Positions 18,299 through 27,702 of a stretch of 64,000 bases of DNA are shown here, in pieces. A program made the position numbers and the translations under genes. The stretch is taken from assembly GCF_001895005.1 (NCBI RefSeq), contig NZ_BCXH01000001.1, positions 806,001-870,000 of the forward strand, given 5' to 3'. Within the stretch, counting starts at the first letter, position 1. Each line of letters starts with the position of its first letter. The notes under the pieces are model-generated. The model had not been told where the DNA came from. It was given only the letters and a program-made list of their open reading frames with translations, and searched no databases. The stretch comes from Rhodococcus yunnanensis NBRC 103083. Lineage in GTDB: Bacteria; Actinomycetota; Actinomycetes; Mycobacteriales; Mycobacteriaceae.

Positions 18299-19648
18299 TC
18301 AGGCGTTCTCTCGCTGAATGTCGGCTCCTGCGAGCGCCCATCGACCCGAGACCATGCGAGCCACCACAGCGATCATTCGCAATGTGACGAAGATTCCCAG
18401 CCCGATCCAGATTCCTCTCAGGCCCCAGTCGAACGCGAGCGCCATCCAGATGGACGGCAAGAAGCCGGCCAACGCACAGACGAGAGTCGCCGACCGAAGG
18501 AACGCCGCATCGCCCGCGCCGAGCAACACGCCGTCGAGCGCAAACACGACGCCCGCGATCGGGATGATGAGCACGAACAGCCACCAGATCGACTGCATTT
18601 GCTCGATGACACTCGCATCGGTGGTGAACACGCTCGGAATCACCGGTAGACCCGATGCGAAGATCACGGCCAGGATGATCGCGAAAACCGTCGACCACAC
18701 CGTGAGCCGCCAGCCGAGACGCGTCGCTCCACCGACGTCGCCTCGGCCGAGCGCCGCGCCGACCATCGTCTGTGCGGCGATGGCAAGTGAATCGAGCGTC
18801 AGAGACACCAGATTCCACATGTGCAGCACAACCTGATTCGCAGCCACTGCCGCAGCTCCGAATCTGGACGCCACAGCCGCCGCGGACAGGAAACACGCCT
18901 GGAACGCCAGGCTCCGGAGCACGAGATCGCGTCCCAATACCAGCTGAGCCCGCATCACGGACCACACCGGGCGTAGCGGTGCCCCGGAACGCAGCACCGC
19001 CACCAGGAAGAACCCACCCGCCACGATCTGACCGACCACGTTGGCCACCGCCGACCCGACGAGGCCGAGACGCGGGAATCCCCACATTCCGTGCACCAGC
19101 AGAGGACACAGGACCGCGGAGAGCCCAAGACCTGTCAGCACATAGCGCAGGGGGCGCACGGTGTCCTGTACCCCGCGCATCCATCCGTTGCCCGCGAGTG
19201 AGACCAGGATGAACGGCACACCGAGAACGGCAACTCTGAACCACTCGGTGGCCTCCGCCGCGATAGCGCCGCCGCCTCCGACCACCGACAGAACAGGGCC
19301 GCAGACAAGCTGCATCACACCGATGATCACCACGCCGAGAGACAGCGCGAGCCACGTCGCCTGAACGCCCTCACCCACGGCATCTCGCTGCCGTCCGGCG
19401 CCGTGCAGACGCGCGGCACGGGCGGTGGTGCCGTACGACAGAAAGGTCAGTTGGGTCGAGACCTGAGCAAGAACGAGTCCGCCTACAGCCAGCCCTGCCA
19501 GCGGCAGAGCGCCCAATCGACCCACCACCGCCGCGTCGAAGAGCAGGTACAGCGGTTCCGCCGCCAGGACGCCGAGGGCAGGCAGGGCCAACCCGAGAAT
19601 TCGTCTGGCGCTCGCGTCGTGAACGGAGGAAGAATCAGCCGAGGGCAT
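18299..19648 (-). CDS. dinF: MATE-family efflux transporter (DinF)
   Basis: 449-residue multidrug/organic-cation antiporter with about 12 transmembrane segments in two similar halves. ALPALGVLAAEPLYLLFDAAVVGRLG is typical of the first MATE helix pair. Its 5' end overlaps nrnA by 14 bp, the same pairing as Rv2836c-Rv2837c. Assigned DinF by family and neighbourhood; substrate unknown. Confidence 0.9.
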   Translation of the reverse strand: MPSADSSSVHDASARRILGLALPALGVLAAEPLYLLFDAAVVGRLGALPLAGLAVGGLVLAQVSTQLTFLSYGTTARAARLHGAGRQRDAVGEGVQATWLALSLGVVIIGVMQLVCGPVLSVVGGGGAIAAEATEWFRVAVLGVPFILVSLAGNGWMRGVQDTVRPLRYVLTGLGLSAVLCPLLVHGMWGFPRLGLVGSAVANVVGQIVAGGFFLVAVLRSGAPLRPVWSVMRAQLVLGRDLVLRSLAFQACFLSAAAVASRFGAAAVAANQVVLHMWNLVSLTLDSLAIAAQTMVGAALGRGDVGGATRLGWRLTVWSTVFAIILAVIFASGLPVIPSVFTTDASVIEQMQSIWWLFVLIIPIAGVVFALDGVLLGAGDAAFLRSATLVCALAGFLPSIWMALAFDWGLRGIWIGLGIFVTLRMIAVVARMVSGRWALAGADIQRENA

Positions 19649-20630
19649 CGATCAACGCCGCGACGACATCGTCCTTCGATCCATGTGCGGTGAAGCCTGC
19701 CGCGTTGCGATGGCCCCCGCCGCCGAGCGTTGTGGCAACGACGGAAACATCGACGACCGTCTTCGATCGCAGCGACACCGTCCACTCGTCGCCCGGCTGC
19801 TGCTTCAGGACGGCTGCGACCTCTGCTTCCGACGTCGTACGCACGATGTCGATGACGCTCTCGATTTCCTCCGATCGCAAGCCTTCCGAATCGGAGCGAA
19901 GGATCGCTGCGTACACGAGACCGAGGCCGCCGACGGCGTCGCCCACGAGTCTCGCCGAGCCGAGGACGGACCCCAGCATCGGTAGCCAGCCGAACGGGTG
20001 GGTGTCCAACAACTTGCGGGCGATGGCGGCGCCGTCGATACCTGTCTCCAGCAGTCGTTCGGCCAGCCGATGTGACCCGGGACGAACCCACCGGAACGAA
20101 CCGGTATCGGTCACCAACCCGGCGAAGAGACAGTGTGCAATGGACGCGTCGATCTCGACGCCCCACGCGTCGAAAAGTCGCGCGATCACGGCGGTCGTGG
20201 ACTCCGCAGCGTCGTCCACCACGTTCAACGTGCCGAATCTGGTGTTCGAACGGTGATGGTCGATGACCAGCGACGCGTCCGCGGCATCCATCCGATCGGC
20301 GAGCGCACCCAGGCGTCCGCGGCTACCAGCGTCGACGGACACCACCAAGTCCACTCCGACACGCACGTCCGCAGCAGGCACCAACAAATCGCGCCCGGGC
20401 AACTCGTTCATCGACTCCGGAAGATCGTCCGGGCTACCGAACGACACCTCGACGGCGACGCCCCGCCGCTGCAACACGATCGCCAACGCGAGTCCGCTGC
20501 CGATCGTGTCGGCATCCGGCTGCACGTGACACAGAACGCTGACCGTGCGGGCAGTGTCCAGAAGCGTGATCGCTCGAGGAAACTCGTCCTCGACCGATGT
20601 GGCCGAAGCCGTACCGGGCGTCGTCGTCAC
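19635..20630 (-). CDS. nrnA: DHH-family oligoribonuclease / pAp phosphatase (NrnA-like)
   Basis: Degrades short RNA oligonucleotides and 3'-phosphoadenosine 5'-phosphate; the mycobacterial homologue also hydrolyses cyclic-dinucleotide products. 331 residues. DHH domain with HVQPDADTIGSG (His35, Asp39, Asp41) and the DHH motif in VIDHHRSN; DHHA1 domain near the C-terminus with LGGGGHRNAAG. Follows rbfA by 5 bp and overlaps dinF. Confidence 0.93.
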   Translation of the reverse strand: MTTTPGTASATSVEDEFPRAITLLDTARTVSVLCHVQPDADTIGSGLALAIVLQRRGVAVEVSFGSPDDLPESMNELPGRDLLVPAADVRVGVDLVVSVDAGSRGRLGALADRMDAADASLVIDHHRSNTRFGTLNVVDDAAESTTAVIARLFDAWGVEIDASIAHCLFAGLVTDTGSFRWVRPGSHRLAERLLETGIDGAAIARKLLDTHPFGWLPMLGSVLGSARLVGDAVGGLGLVYAAILRSDSEGLRSEEIESVIDIVRTTSEAEVAAVLKQQPGDEWTVSLRSKTVVDVSVVATTLGGGGHRNAAGFTAHGSKDDVVAALIDALG

Positions 20631-20635
20631 CTCGG

Positions 20636-21103
20636 TCAGTCCACGTCGGTGGATTCGACACCCTCGGCCGACTCCCGCGGAGCCTTGTAAGGGTCGACGT
20701 CACCTGCCGGCGTGGCCGATGCGGCAACGCGTGCCACCTCGCTGTCGGACTGCCGTGCTCGTTCGAGCAATTCCTCCATGTGCCGCGCAGTGTCCGGAAC
20801 CGTGTCGGTGACGAACACGAGGGTCGGGGTGAAGCGAACCCCTGTACCTGCGCCGACCTTCGACCGTAGAACGCCCGTGGCCTTCTCCAGACCCGCGGCC
20901 GCTGCTTGCACGTCAGGAGCGGTGTCCAAATCCTCGCCCATGACCGTGTAGTAGACCGTCGCGTCGTGGAGGTCCGCTGTCACCTTGCAATCGGTGATCG
21001 TCACGAATGCCAGACGTGGGTCCTTGATCTCATGATCGATCGCCGTGGCGACGATGGCGGCGATGCGCTTGGCGAGCTTGCGGGCTCTCGCTTGATCCAC
21101 CAT
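20636..21103 (-). CDS. rbfA: 30S ribosome-binding factor A
   Basis: 155-residue KH-fold maturation factor of the small ribosomal subunit, needed for 16S 5'-end processing. Conserved segments: [23 protein letters not shown] and [13 protein letters not shown] at 21103 with AGGAG 12 bases upstream; GTG at 21100 is an alternative. Acidic C-terminal extension ends VESTDVD. Confidence 0.95.
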   Translation of the reverse strand: MVDQARARKLAKRIAAIVATAIDHEIKDPRLAFVTITDCKVTADLHDATVYYTVMGEDLDTAPDVQAAAAGLEKATGVLRSKVGAGTGVRFTPTLVFVTDTVPDTARHMEELLERARQSDSEVARVAASATPAGDVDPYKAPRESAEGVESTDVD

Positions 21104-21171
21104 GAACTTTTCACGCTCCTCGAAACTTGTGGCCGGATGACACCGACGTCGACATCCGGCCTGACCCCGAA

Positions 21172-21462
21172 TCAGTCCTCGGGACCGAAAATTCTTCTTC
21201 TGACCGCCAACAATTCCAGATCCTGCCGCTCGGCCACGTGTCGCTCGCACTCGTCGAGCTTGTCGTGCAGTCCATCGACGTCCGCGCCTGCAGCAGCGAT
21301 CCCGAACAGCGACCGACGGATACGCTCCTGGTCCCCGGTCTCCGCGGCCGATACCCCGAACCGCTGCAGTGCCGACAGCACCGGCTCGACCTTCGTTCGC
21401 TTTTCGTCGAGTGAACGCACATCGCCCAACAGCACGTCCAGTTCGAGAGCACCCAGATACAC
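21172..21462 (-). CDS. DUF503 (YlxP-like) protein
   Basis: 96-residue conserved protein of unknown biochemical role, widely found between infB and rbfA. Shows the family opening [21 protein letters not shown] and the [20 protein letters not shown] end. GTG start at 21462. Operon position suggests a ribosome-assembly role (inference). Confidence 0.88.
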   Translation of the reverse strand: MYLGALELDVLLGDVRSLDEKRTKVEPVLSALQRFGVSAAETGDQERIRRSLFGIAAAGADVDGLHDKLDECERHVAERQDLELLAVRRRIFGPED

Positions 21463-21496
21463 GCGGCCATCCTTCGATCGAATCGACCGAGAACAC

Positions 21497-21528
21497 CCGG
21501 CGGCGGTACTCGAAAGTACCGCCGCCGG
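21497..21528 (-). terminator. 14-bp stem with TTCG loop after infB
   Basis: Perfect hairpin, arms 21497-21510 and 21515-21528, loop reading TTCG on the transcribed strand. It lies about 58 bases past the infB stop and 35 bases before the DUF503 start. No poly-U run. It is the strongest stem in the window and probably attenuates or processes the nus-infB message before DUF503-rbfA. Confidence 0.6.
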
Positions 21529-21585
21529 TTGCCCGATCGAGTGCAGTGTTACTCCCCTTGTTCCACTACCGCACTGGCGCGTGAA

Positions 21586-24516
21586 CTAGTCGCGCGGCTT
21601 CTCACGGAGTTCGTACGCCTCGATGACATCGCCGACCTTGATGTCGGAGTACGTAACCGTGAGACCACATTCGTAGCCCTCCCGCACCTCGACCGCATCG
21701 TCCTTCTCGCGGCGAAGCGAGGAGATCGTGACGGTCTCGGCGACAACTGTGTTGTCACGCAACAGTCGTGCCTTGGCGTTGCGACGGATCGTACCGGAGG
21801 TGACGAGGCAACCAGCGATGTTTCCGACCTTGGAAGAACGGAACAGGGCACGGATCTCGGCCTGGCCGAGGGCAACCTCTTCGTAGACGGGCTTGAGCAT
21901 GCCCTTGAGGGCCTTCTCGATCTCGTCGATCGCCTGGTAGATCACCGAGTAGTACCGGATGTCGACGCCTTCACGGTTGGCCAGCTCGGTAGCTTTGCCC
22001 TCCGCACGAACGTTGAAGCCGATGATGATCGCGTTGGAGGCCGACGCCAGGTTGACGTTGGTCTCGGTGACGCCACCGACACCACGGTCGATGACGCGCA
22101 ACTCGACCTCGTCGTCGATCTGGATACCGAGCAGAGCCTCCTCGAGAGCCTCGACGGTTCCCGAGTTGTCACCCTTGAGGATCAAGTTGAGCTGCGAAGT
22201 CTCCTTCAGAGCTGCATCGAGATCGTCGAGGCTGATGCGCTTGCGACTCTTCGCTGCCAGCGCGTTGCGCTTGCGAGCGTTGCGACGATCGGCGATCTGG
22301 CGAGCGATTCTGTCCTCGTCGACAACCAGCAGGTTGTCGCCTGCGCCTGGCACCGACGTGAAGCCGATGACCTGGACGGGGCGCGACGGCAGTGCCTCGA
22401 CGACGTCCTCGCCGTGCTCGTCGACCATGCGACGAACGCGTCCGTATGCGTCACCAGCGACGATCGAGTCACCGACACGGAGCGTTCCGCGAGCGATGAG
22501 CACGGTTGCCACCGGGCCGCGGCCACGGTCGAGGTGCGCCTCGATGGCGACACCCTGTGCCTCCATGTCCGGGTTGGCACGTAGATCCAGTGAGGCATCT
22601 GCCGTCAACAGCACCGCTTCGAGGAGAGCATCGATGTTGGTGCCCTGCTTCGCGGAGATGTCGACGAACATCGTGTCGCCGCCGTACTCCTCGGCCACGA
22701 GACCGTACTCGGTGAGCTGCTGCCGGATCTTGTCCGGGTTCGCGCCTTCCTTGTCGATCTTGTTGACCGCAACCACGATGGGCACATCTGCTGCCTGTGC
22801 GTGGTTGATCGCCTCCACTGTCTGCGGCATGACGCCGTCGTCGGCTGCGACGACCAGGATCGCGAGGTCGGTGGCCTTCGCACCACGAGCACGCATGGCC
22901 GTGAAGGCCTCGTGACCGGGTGTATCGATGAACGTCACGAGACGCTCGTTGCCCTCGAGCTCGGTCAGCACCTGGTAGGCACCGATGTGCTGCGTGATAC
23001 CACCGGCCTCGCCTTCGCGAACCGCAGTGTTTCGGATCGAGTCGAGCAACCGCGTCTTTCCGTGGTCGACGTGGCCCATGACCGTGACGACCGGAGGACG
23101 CTGCTCGAGATCGTCCTCGCCGCCCGCGTCCTCGCCGTAGGTGAGGTCGAAGCTGTCGAGCAGCTCGCGATCCTCGTCCTCGGGGCTGACGACCTGGACG
23201 ACGTAGTTCATCTCGCCGCCGAGCAGTTCGAGCGTCTCGTCGTTGACCGACTGAGTTGCCGTCACCATCTCGCCGAGATTGAACAGTGCCTGCACCAATG
23301 CTGCCGGATTCGCGTCGATCTTGTCGGCGAAGTCGGACAGCGACGCCCCACGAGCGAGACGGATGGTCTCGCCGTTGCCGCGGGGCAGCCTGACGCCGCC
23401 GACAGCGGGAGCCTGCATGCTCTCGTACTCGGCGCGTTTCGCCCTCTTCGACTTACGTCCACGCCTCGGCGCGCCGCCGGGACGACCGAATGCACCTGCA
23501 GCTGCGCCGCGCTGGCCTGGTCGGCCACCGCCGCCTGGACGCCCGCGGAAACCACCTGCGGGAGCGCCACCTGCGGGAGCTCCACCTGGAGCACCGGGTG
23601 CGCCGCCGCCGCGGTAACCACCGCCGCCTGCGCCGCCACCCGGACGTCCGCCCGGTGCGCCGCCTGGGCGACCCGGACGACCTGCTGCGGGAGCCGGACG
23701 AGCCGAGCGAGTGGGCATCGCACCCGGATTCGGGCGAGGAGGCATCGAGCCGGGGCTCGGGCGAGGTCCGCCCTGGCCGGGAGCCGGACGAGGTCCGCCC
23801 TGACCCGGAGCCGGACGGTTTCCACCCTGAGGCGCTGCCGGACGGGGGCCGCCCTGGCCGGGAGCCGGACGACCGGTGCCGCTGGGGCGAGGTCCGCCCT
23901 GTCCGGGTGCCGGACGAGGAGCCGGACGTTCCGCCGGAGCGGAGGAGTACGGATTGTTGCCGACCCGAGGAGCCTTGGGACCAGGCTTGGGGCCCGGTCC
24001 ACCCGGCTTCGGGCCCGCAGGCGCGGCCGGACGGCTGACCTCGGGAGCTTCGGCGGACGCGGTAGGCGCCTGTGCAGCAGGAGCTGCAGGCGTCGGTGCT
24101 GCCGGAGCGGGCGCTGCCGGAGCCGGCCTGGCCGCTGCCGGGGCAGCATTGTCGACCGATGCCGCCGGCGCTACGGGTGCCGCCGGCGATACGGGTGCTA
24201 CCGGTGCAGCAGCCGGAACCTCGGCTGCGGGCGCTGCCGGAGTCGGACGCGGCGTCGGCTTGGGGCCGGGACGCGGTCCACCCGGCTTGGCACCCGTGCT
24301 CGGCTTGGGTGCACTGCTTGCCGGACGACCGTTGCTCGACGGGGAATCCGACTGCTCGGACGGGAACGACTCACGCAGACGACGCGCCACGGGCGCCTCG
24401 ACGGTGGACGATGCGGATTTGACGAACTCGCCTTGCTCTTTGAGCCGTGCGAGTAGTTCCTTACTGGTGACACCGAGTTCTTTTGCCAACTCGTGCACGC
24501 GGGCCTTGCCTGCCAC
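21586..24516 (-). CDS. infB: Translation initiation factor IF-2
   Basis: GTPase that brings initiator tRNA to the 30S subunit. 976 residues. N-terminal IF2N domain ([20 protein letters not shown]), a roughly 350-residue Ala/Pro/Gly-rich low-complexity region with repeated PAPGQGG and GGGYRGGG units, a second IF2N-like segment, then the G domain ([18 protein letters not shown]) and domains II-IV. GTG start at 24516 has AGGAG 5 bases upstream. The low-complexity arm is longer than in E. coli, as usual in actinobacteria. Confidence 0.97.
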   Translation of the reverse strand: MAGKARVHELAKELGVTSKELLARLKEQGEFVKSASSTVEAPVARRLRESFPSEQSDSPSSNGRPASSAPKPSTGAKPGGPRPGPKPTPRPTPAAPAAEVPAAAPVAPVSPAAPVAPAASVDNAAPAAARPAPAAPAPAAPTPAAPAAQAPTASAEAPEVSRPAAPAGPKPGGPGPKPGPKAPRVGNNPYSSAPAERPAPRPAPGQGGPRPSGTGRPAPGQGGPRPAAPQGGNRPAPGQGGPRPAPGQGGPRPSPGSMPPRPNPGAMPTRSARPAPAAGRPGRPGGAPGGRPGGGAGGGGYRGGGAPGAPGGAPAGGAPAGGFRGRPGGGGRPGQRGAAAGAFGRPGGAPRRGRKSKRAKRAEYESMQAPAVGGVRLPRGNGETIRLARGASLSDFADKIDANPAALVQALFNLGEMVTATQSVNDETLELLGGEMNYVVQVVSPEDEDRELLDSFDLTYGEDAGGEDDLEQRPPVVTVMGHVDHGKTRLLDSIRNTAVREGEAGGITQHIGAYQVLTELEGNERLVTFIDTPGHEAFTAMRARGAKATDLAILVVAADDGVMPQTVEAINHAQAADVPIVVAVNKIDKEGANPDKIRQQLTEYGLVAEEYGGDTMFVDISAKQGTNIDALLEAVLLTADASLDLRANPDMEAQGVAIEAHLDRGRGPVATVLIARGTLRVGDSIVAGDAYGRVRRMVDEHGEDVVEALPSRPVQVIGFTSVPGAGDNLLVVDEDRIARQIADRRNARKRNALAAKSRKRISLDDLDAALKETSQLNLILKGDNSGTVEALEEALLGIQIDDEVELRVIDRGVGGVTETNVNLASASNAIIIGFNVRAEGKATELANREGVDIRYYSVIYQAIDEIEKALKGMLKPVYEEVALGQAEIRALFRSSKVGNIAGCLVTSGTIRRNAKARLLRDNTVVAETVTISSLRREKDDAVEVREGYECGLTVTYSDIKVGDVIEAYELREKPRD

Positions 24517-24614
24517 TGCTCTCCTCACTGAGAGGCCGAGCGAGGCATTTGTGCCCGCACGACCTCGGGTTAACTCCGATGGACGTTCATCGTTGGTGCT
24601 TCACGGTGTGCTCA

Positions 24615-24995
24615 TCAGTGCTGTTGCCTGTTCTTCTCGACGGGTGTAGCTCTGTCGCCCTGATCCATGTCCGAACTCCTGCCCTCTACGAAGGCAACAA
24701 CCTCGGACGTGTCGACTGTTCCCGACACACGTAGTGCTCGGCCGAAAGCTCGGCGCCGCTCTGCACTCTGCAGGCAGTTCGGCACGGGGTGCAGCCACGC
24801 ACCACGTCCTGGCAGCCTGTGTCCGACGTCGGGAACGATCTTCGATTCCGCGGAAGCTCGGTCTCGAACCACGACCCTCAACAGATCGGAAGCTGGAACT
24901 CGCTCCTTGCACCCGACACAAGTGCGCACCGGCCGACTTTCAGTCGTCGAACCGGTGCTCTCATGACTCAGTACCGAGAGTTCATTCCGAACCAT
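24615..24995 (-). CDS. ylxR: YlxR-family (DUF448) RNA-binding protein
   Basis: 126 residues. The family core is PVRTCVGCKERVP ... RLPGRGAWLHP (the GRGAY-type nucleic-acid-binding motif). Known as a nucleoid-associated regulator in Bacillus; operon partner of nusA and infB. Two starts are possible: ATG 24995, with a TAGACT -10 box 5 bases upstream (leaderless), or GTG 25037 directly after nusA. I chose 24995. Confidence 0.88.
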   Translation of the reverse strand: MVRNELSVLSHESTGSTTESRPVRTCVGCKERVPASDLLRVVVRDRASAESKIVPDVGHRLPGRGAWLHPVPNCLQSAERRRAFGRALRVSGTVDTSEVVAFVEGRSSDMDQGDRATPVEKNRQQH

Positions 24996-25000
24996 CGACC

Positions 25001-25006
25001 AGTCTA
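25001..25006 (-). promoter_or_regulatory. Possible internal -10 box before ylxR
   Basis: TAGACT on the minus strand; transcription would start at or next to the ATG 24995. An internal operon promoter is plausible but there is no good -35 box. Confidence 0.25.
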
Positions 25007-25039
25007 GCGCTGTATCGGCCCGATCTCCGCATTCCACCC

Positions 25040-26050
25040 TTACGCGCTGGTCGACTCGGGTGCCGCGGCCGCGTCACTGCGAATATCGATACGCCATCCC
25101 GTCAGACGAGCCGCCAGTCGTGCGTTCTGCCCTTCCTTGCCGATGGCGAGGGAGAGCTGATAATCGGGAACCACGACGCGGGCAGCACGGGCCGCTGCGT
25201 CGACGACGGTCACCGAGACGACCTTGGACGGAGACAGTGCATTTCCGACGAACTTGGCCGGATCCGCGTCGAAATCGATGATGTCGATCTTCTCGCCCGC
25301 AAGTTCGCTCATGACGTTCCGCACACGCTGCCCCATCGGACCGATGCACGCGCCCTTGGCGTTGAGGCCGTTCACCGTGGAATGAACGGCGATCTTCGAT
25401 CGATGCCCCGACTCTCGGGCAACGGCGATGATCTCCACCGACCCGTCGGCGATCTCGGGAACCTCGAGCGCGAAGAGTTTGCGAACGAGATTCGGGTGTG
25501 TACGCGAGAGGGTGATCTGCGGCCCGCGTTGACCACGTGTCACCCCGACCACGTAGCACTTGATCCGCTCGCCGTGCTCGTAGTCCTCCCCCGGCACCTG
25601 CTCTGCCGGAGGCAGCAGTCCGTCCGCGCCGTTGGCGTCGCTTCCGATCCGCACGATGACGGTGCCCTTGGCATTGGCGCGGGTGTCACGCTGAATCACG
25701 CCGCCGACGATCTCACCCTCGTGCGTGGCGTACTCCCCGAACGACCGCTCGTGCTCGGCATCACGCAACCGCTGCAGGATGACCTGACGCGCCGTGGTGG
25801 CCGCGATGCGTCCGAAACCCTCCGGGGTGTCGTCCCACTCGGAGATCGTGTTGCCGTCGGCGTCGATCTCCTTCGCCATCACCCTGACCGAACCGGTCTT
25901 GCGATTGACGTCGATCCAGGCGTGGGGCTGATGGCCCTCGGTGTGGCGGTATGCGGTGAGCAATGCAGTTTGGATCGTCGAGATGACGGTCTCGATCGAG
26001 ACGCCCTTCTCGGCCTCGATCGCGCGCAGCGCAGCAATGTCGATATTCAC
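25040..26050 (-). CDS. nusA: Transcription termination/antitermination protein NusA
   Basis: RNA-polymerase-binding elongation factor. 336 residues, the short actinobacterial form without the C-terminal acidic repeats. N-terminal domain ([21 protein letters not shown]), S1 domain ([17 protein letters not shown]), and two KH domains ([12 protein letters not shown], and [21 protein letters not shown]). Its ATG overlaps the rimP stop (ATGA). Confidence 0.97.
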   Translation of the reverse strand: MNIDIAALRAIEAEKGVSIETVISTIQTALLTAYRHTEGHQPHAWIDVNRKTGSVRVMAKEIDADGNTISEWDDTPEGFGRIAATTARQVILQRLRDAEHERSFGEYATHEGEIVGGVIQRDTRANAKGTVIVRIGSDANGADGLLPPAEQVPGEDYEHGERIKCYVVGVTRGQRGPQITLSRTHPNLVRKLFALEVPEIADGSVEIIAVARESGHRSKIAVHSTVNGLNAKGACIGPMGQRVRNVMSELAGEKIDIIDFDADPAKFVGNALSPSKVVSVTVVDAAARAARVVVPDYQLSLAIGKEGQNARLAARLTGWRIDIRSDAAAAPESTSA

Positions 26051-26622
26051 TTGTCGGACCCTTCTTCCGGTGATTCCACGTTCACGATCTCGTCGGTGTC
26101 GGCCGGTGCGGGGCGACCGCCCACAACTCCACCGGCCAACTCCATCTCTTCTGCCTTGGGGCGCGAGAACTCTACTTGCACAACAGCTTTGACAACGTCG
26201 GCAATGTCGATCACCCGACTCGCGAGTACACCCTTGGAGTGAAACACAAGCGTCACCGATCCCTCGTCGAGGACTCCGACACGAGCATCGAACTTCTCGT
26301 CGGCCAATTCGACTCGAATCTTTCGGCCACGGGCGCGTCGCCAGTGCCGCTCTTCGGTGAGCGGACGATCGATGCCGGGCGTGGAGATTTCCAGGGTGTA
26401 GGGCACCTCACCGAAATCCGATACCGCGTCGAATGCCTCGGAAATGTCACGACTGAGCGCGGGAAGGGTGTCGAGGTCGATTCCCTCTTCCCGATCGACC
26501 ATGATGCGAACAGCGCTGTGCTTACCCGCGGACACCACGCTCACGTCCTCGAGATCGAAGCCTCGGTCGTGGACCAGATCGGACAGGAGTGCGATGACCC
26601 TCTCCTTCGACGGAACAGGCAT
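26047..26622 (-). CDS. rimP: Ribosome maturation factor RimP
   Basis: 191-residue 30S assembly factor. N-terminal domain with [10 protein letters not shown] and the conserved [11 protein letters not shown] motif; C-terminal SH3-like domain ([12 protein letters not shown]). First gene of the leftward rimP-nusA-ylxR-infB operon. ATG at 26622, with GAGGAG 12 bases upstream. Confidence 0.95.
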   Translation of the reverse strand: MPVPSKERVIALLSDLVHDRGFDLEDVSVVSAGKHSAVRIMVDREEGIDLDTLPALSRDISEAFDAVSDFGEVPYTLEISTPGIDRPLTEERHWRRARGRKIRVELADEKFDARVGVLDEGSVTLVFHSKGVLASRVIDIADVVKAVVQVEFSRPKAEEMELAGGVVGGRPAPADTDEIVNVESPEEGSDK

Positions 26623-26677
26623 CGTGACAAAGCTCCTCGTTCAATTGTGGTCGGTTCGCTCAAGGGATCGAACGTAC

Positions 26678-26683
26678 AGCCTA
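26678..26683 (-). promoter_or_regulatory. Candidate promoter of rimP-nusA-infB operon
   Basis: TAGGCT on the minus strand, about 56 bases before the rimP ATG. It is the best -10-like element in the 124-bp divergent gap; no clear -35. Confidence 0.3.
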
Positions 26684-26746
26684 GCGCTATTCGTGGGCGT
26701 TCGTGACCAGCTGCGGGTTCGTCGGATCCGGATCGGACCTGGCACG

Positions 26747-27265
26747 ATGGCGGGCGTGCCGACGTCCACGATTGCCCACACCCTCAGCCGCCGTACCGCG
26801 TTTCGGTTGACCGGCGGCGTCGTACTCACCACTGTCGCACTGGCAACCGGCACCGGCTGCTCCACCGGTGACGATTCCGATACCTCTGCGATCGTCGACA
26901 CACTCACCGTCCACCTGCGTTCGGCGCAGCGCGACGCGGCTGCTGCAGGAGCGCTGATCGCGCTGGCCCCCGAGATGGCAGGCCCTCTCGGAATCGTGCA
27001 GTCGGAACGCGATCAGCATGCCGTCGCACTGGGTGCCGAGATCGATCGTGTCGCAGGCGTCATCCCCGGTGAAACCACCACTGCCACCTCGGTAGCGACT
27101 GCGGAACCCGCACCTCCGCCGACACTGGAGGAGCTTCGGTCCTTGCTCGGTGAATCACAGCGTGGGGCAGCGAATTCGGCTCGCGAGGAGTCCGGATACC
27201 GAGCCGGTCTGCTCGGCTCCATCAGCGCAGCATGTGCAGTACAGGTCTCGGTGGTACTGGCATGA
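26747..27265 (+). CDS. Putative Tat-exported lipoprotein, function unknown (Rv2843-like position)
   Basis: 172 residues. N-terminus has a Tat-like SRRTAFRLTGG motif, a hydrophobic stretch and a possible lipobox ending TGTGC. The rest is Ala/Glu-rich and probably helical, with a Thr/Ala/Pro-rich linker around residues 105-125. The stop overlaps the next gene's start (ATGA), so the two are coupled. In mycobacteria two uncharacterised genes (Rv2843, Rv2844) occupy this site beside rimP. Start ATG 26747; GTG 26756 is possible. Confidence 0.7.
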   Translation: MAGVPTSTIAHTLSRRTAFRLTGGVVLTTVALATGTGCSTGDDSDTSAIVDTLTVHLRSAQRDAAAAGALIALAPEMAGPLGIVQSERDQHAVALGAEIDRVAGVIPGETTTATSVATAEPAPPPTLEELRSLLGESQRGAANSAREESGYRAGLLGSISAACAVQVSVVLA

Positions 27266-27702
27266 ACGATCTCGGCGCGGAACAACAGGCACTCGTCGAT
27301 GCACTGAATGCCGAATACGCAGCGGTCTTCGCATACGGGGTGGTCGGCGCGTTCTCGAATCCGACGCGTGCCGACCTCGTCGCGGCCTACGCCGCCGCGC
27401 ACCGGGCACGACGCGATGCAACGATCGATGCACTGGAGGCTGCGTCCGTCACGCCGCCCCTACCCAGCCCGGCGTACTCGATCCCATTTCCGGTGGTCGA
27501 TCCGGTCGGAGCGGCGCAGCTGGCAGCCCAGGCAGAAGTGGACACGTCCATCGCGTGGCGCTCGGTGGTCGAACGCAGCGCTTCCGGCCCCACTCGGGAG
27601 ACCGGAATCACTGCCTTGACCGAAGCTGCGCTCAGACTGGCGAATTGGCGACAGATCCTGAATGTGGCTCCGCCATCGGTGCCGTTTCCCGGCCAGCCGT
27701 GA
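27262..27702 (+). CDS. Ferritin-like domain protein (DUF4439)
   Basis: 146 residues, nearly all helical. LNAEYAAVFAYGVVGAF and AAAHRARRDATIDALEA supply Glu and Glu/His residues of a ferritin-like four-helix bundle; TALTEAALRLANWR is the last helix. Coupled by ATGA to the preceding lipoprotein. It has no signal peptide of its own, so if exported it would need its partner (inference). Its last 71 bp overlap the convergent MFS gene. Confidence 0.8.
   Translation: MNDLGAEQQALVDALNAEYAAVFAYGVVGAFSNPTRADLVAAYAAAHRARRDATIDALEAASVTPPLPSPAYSIPFPVVDPVGAAQLAAQAEVDTSIAWRSVVERSASGPTRETGITALTEAALRLANWRQILNVAPPSVPFPGQP

Noticed and set aside
22801-24456. 551-residue plus-strand frame opposite infB
   Set aside because: Composition (Cys/Ser/Arg runs) is a shadow of the repetitive infB N-terminal region.
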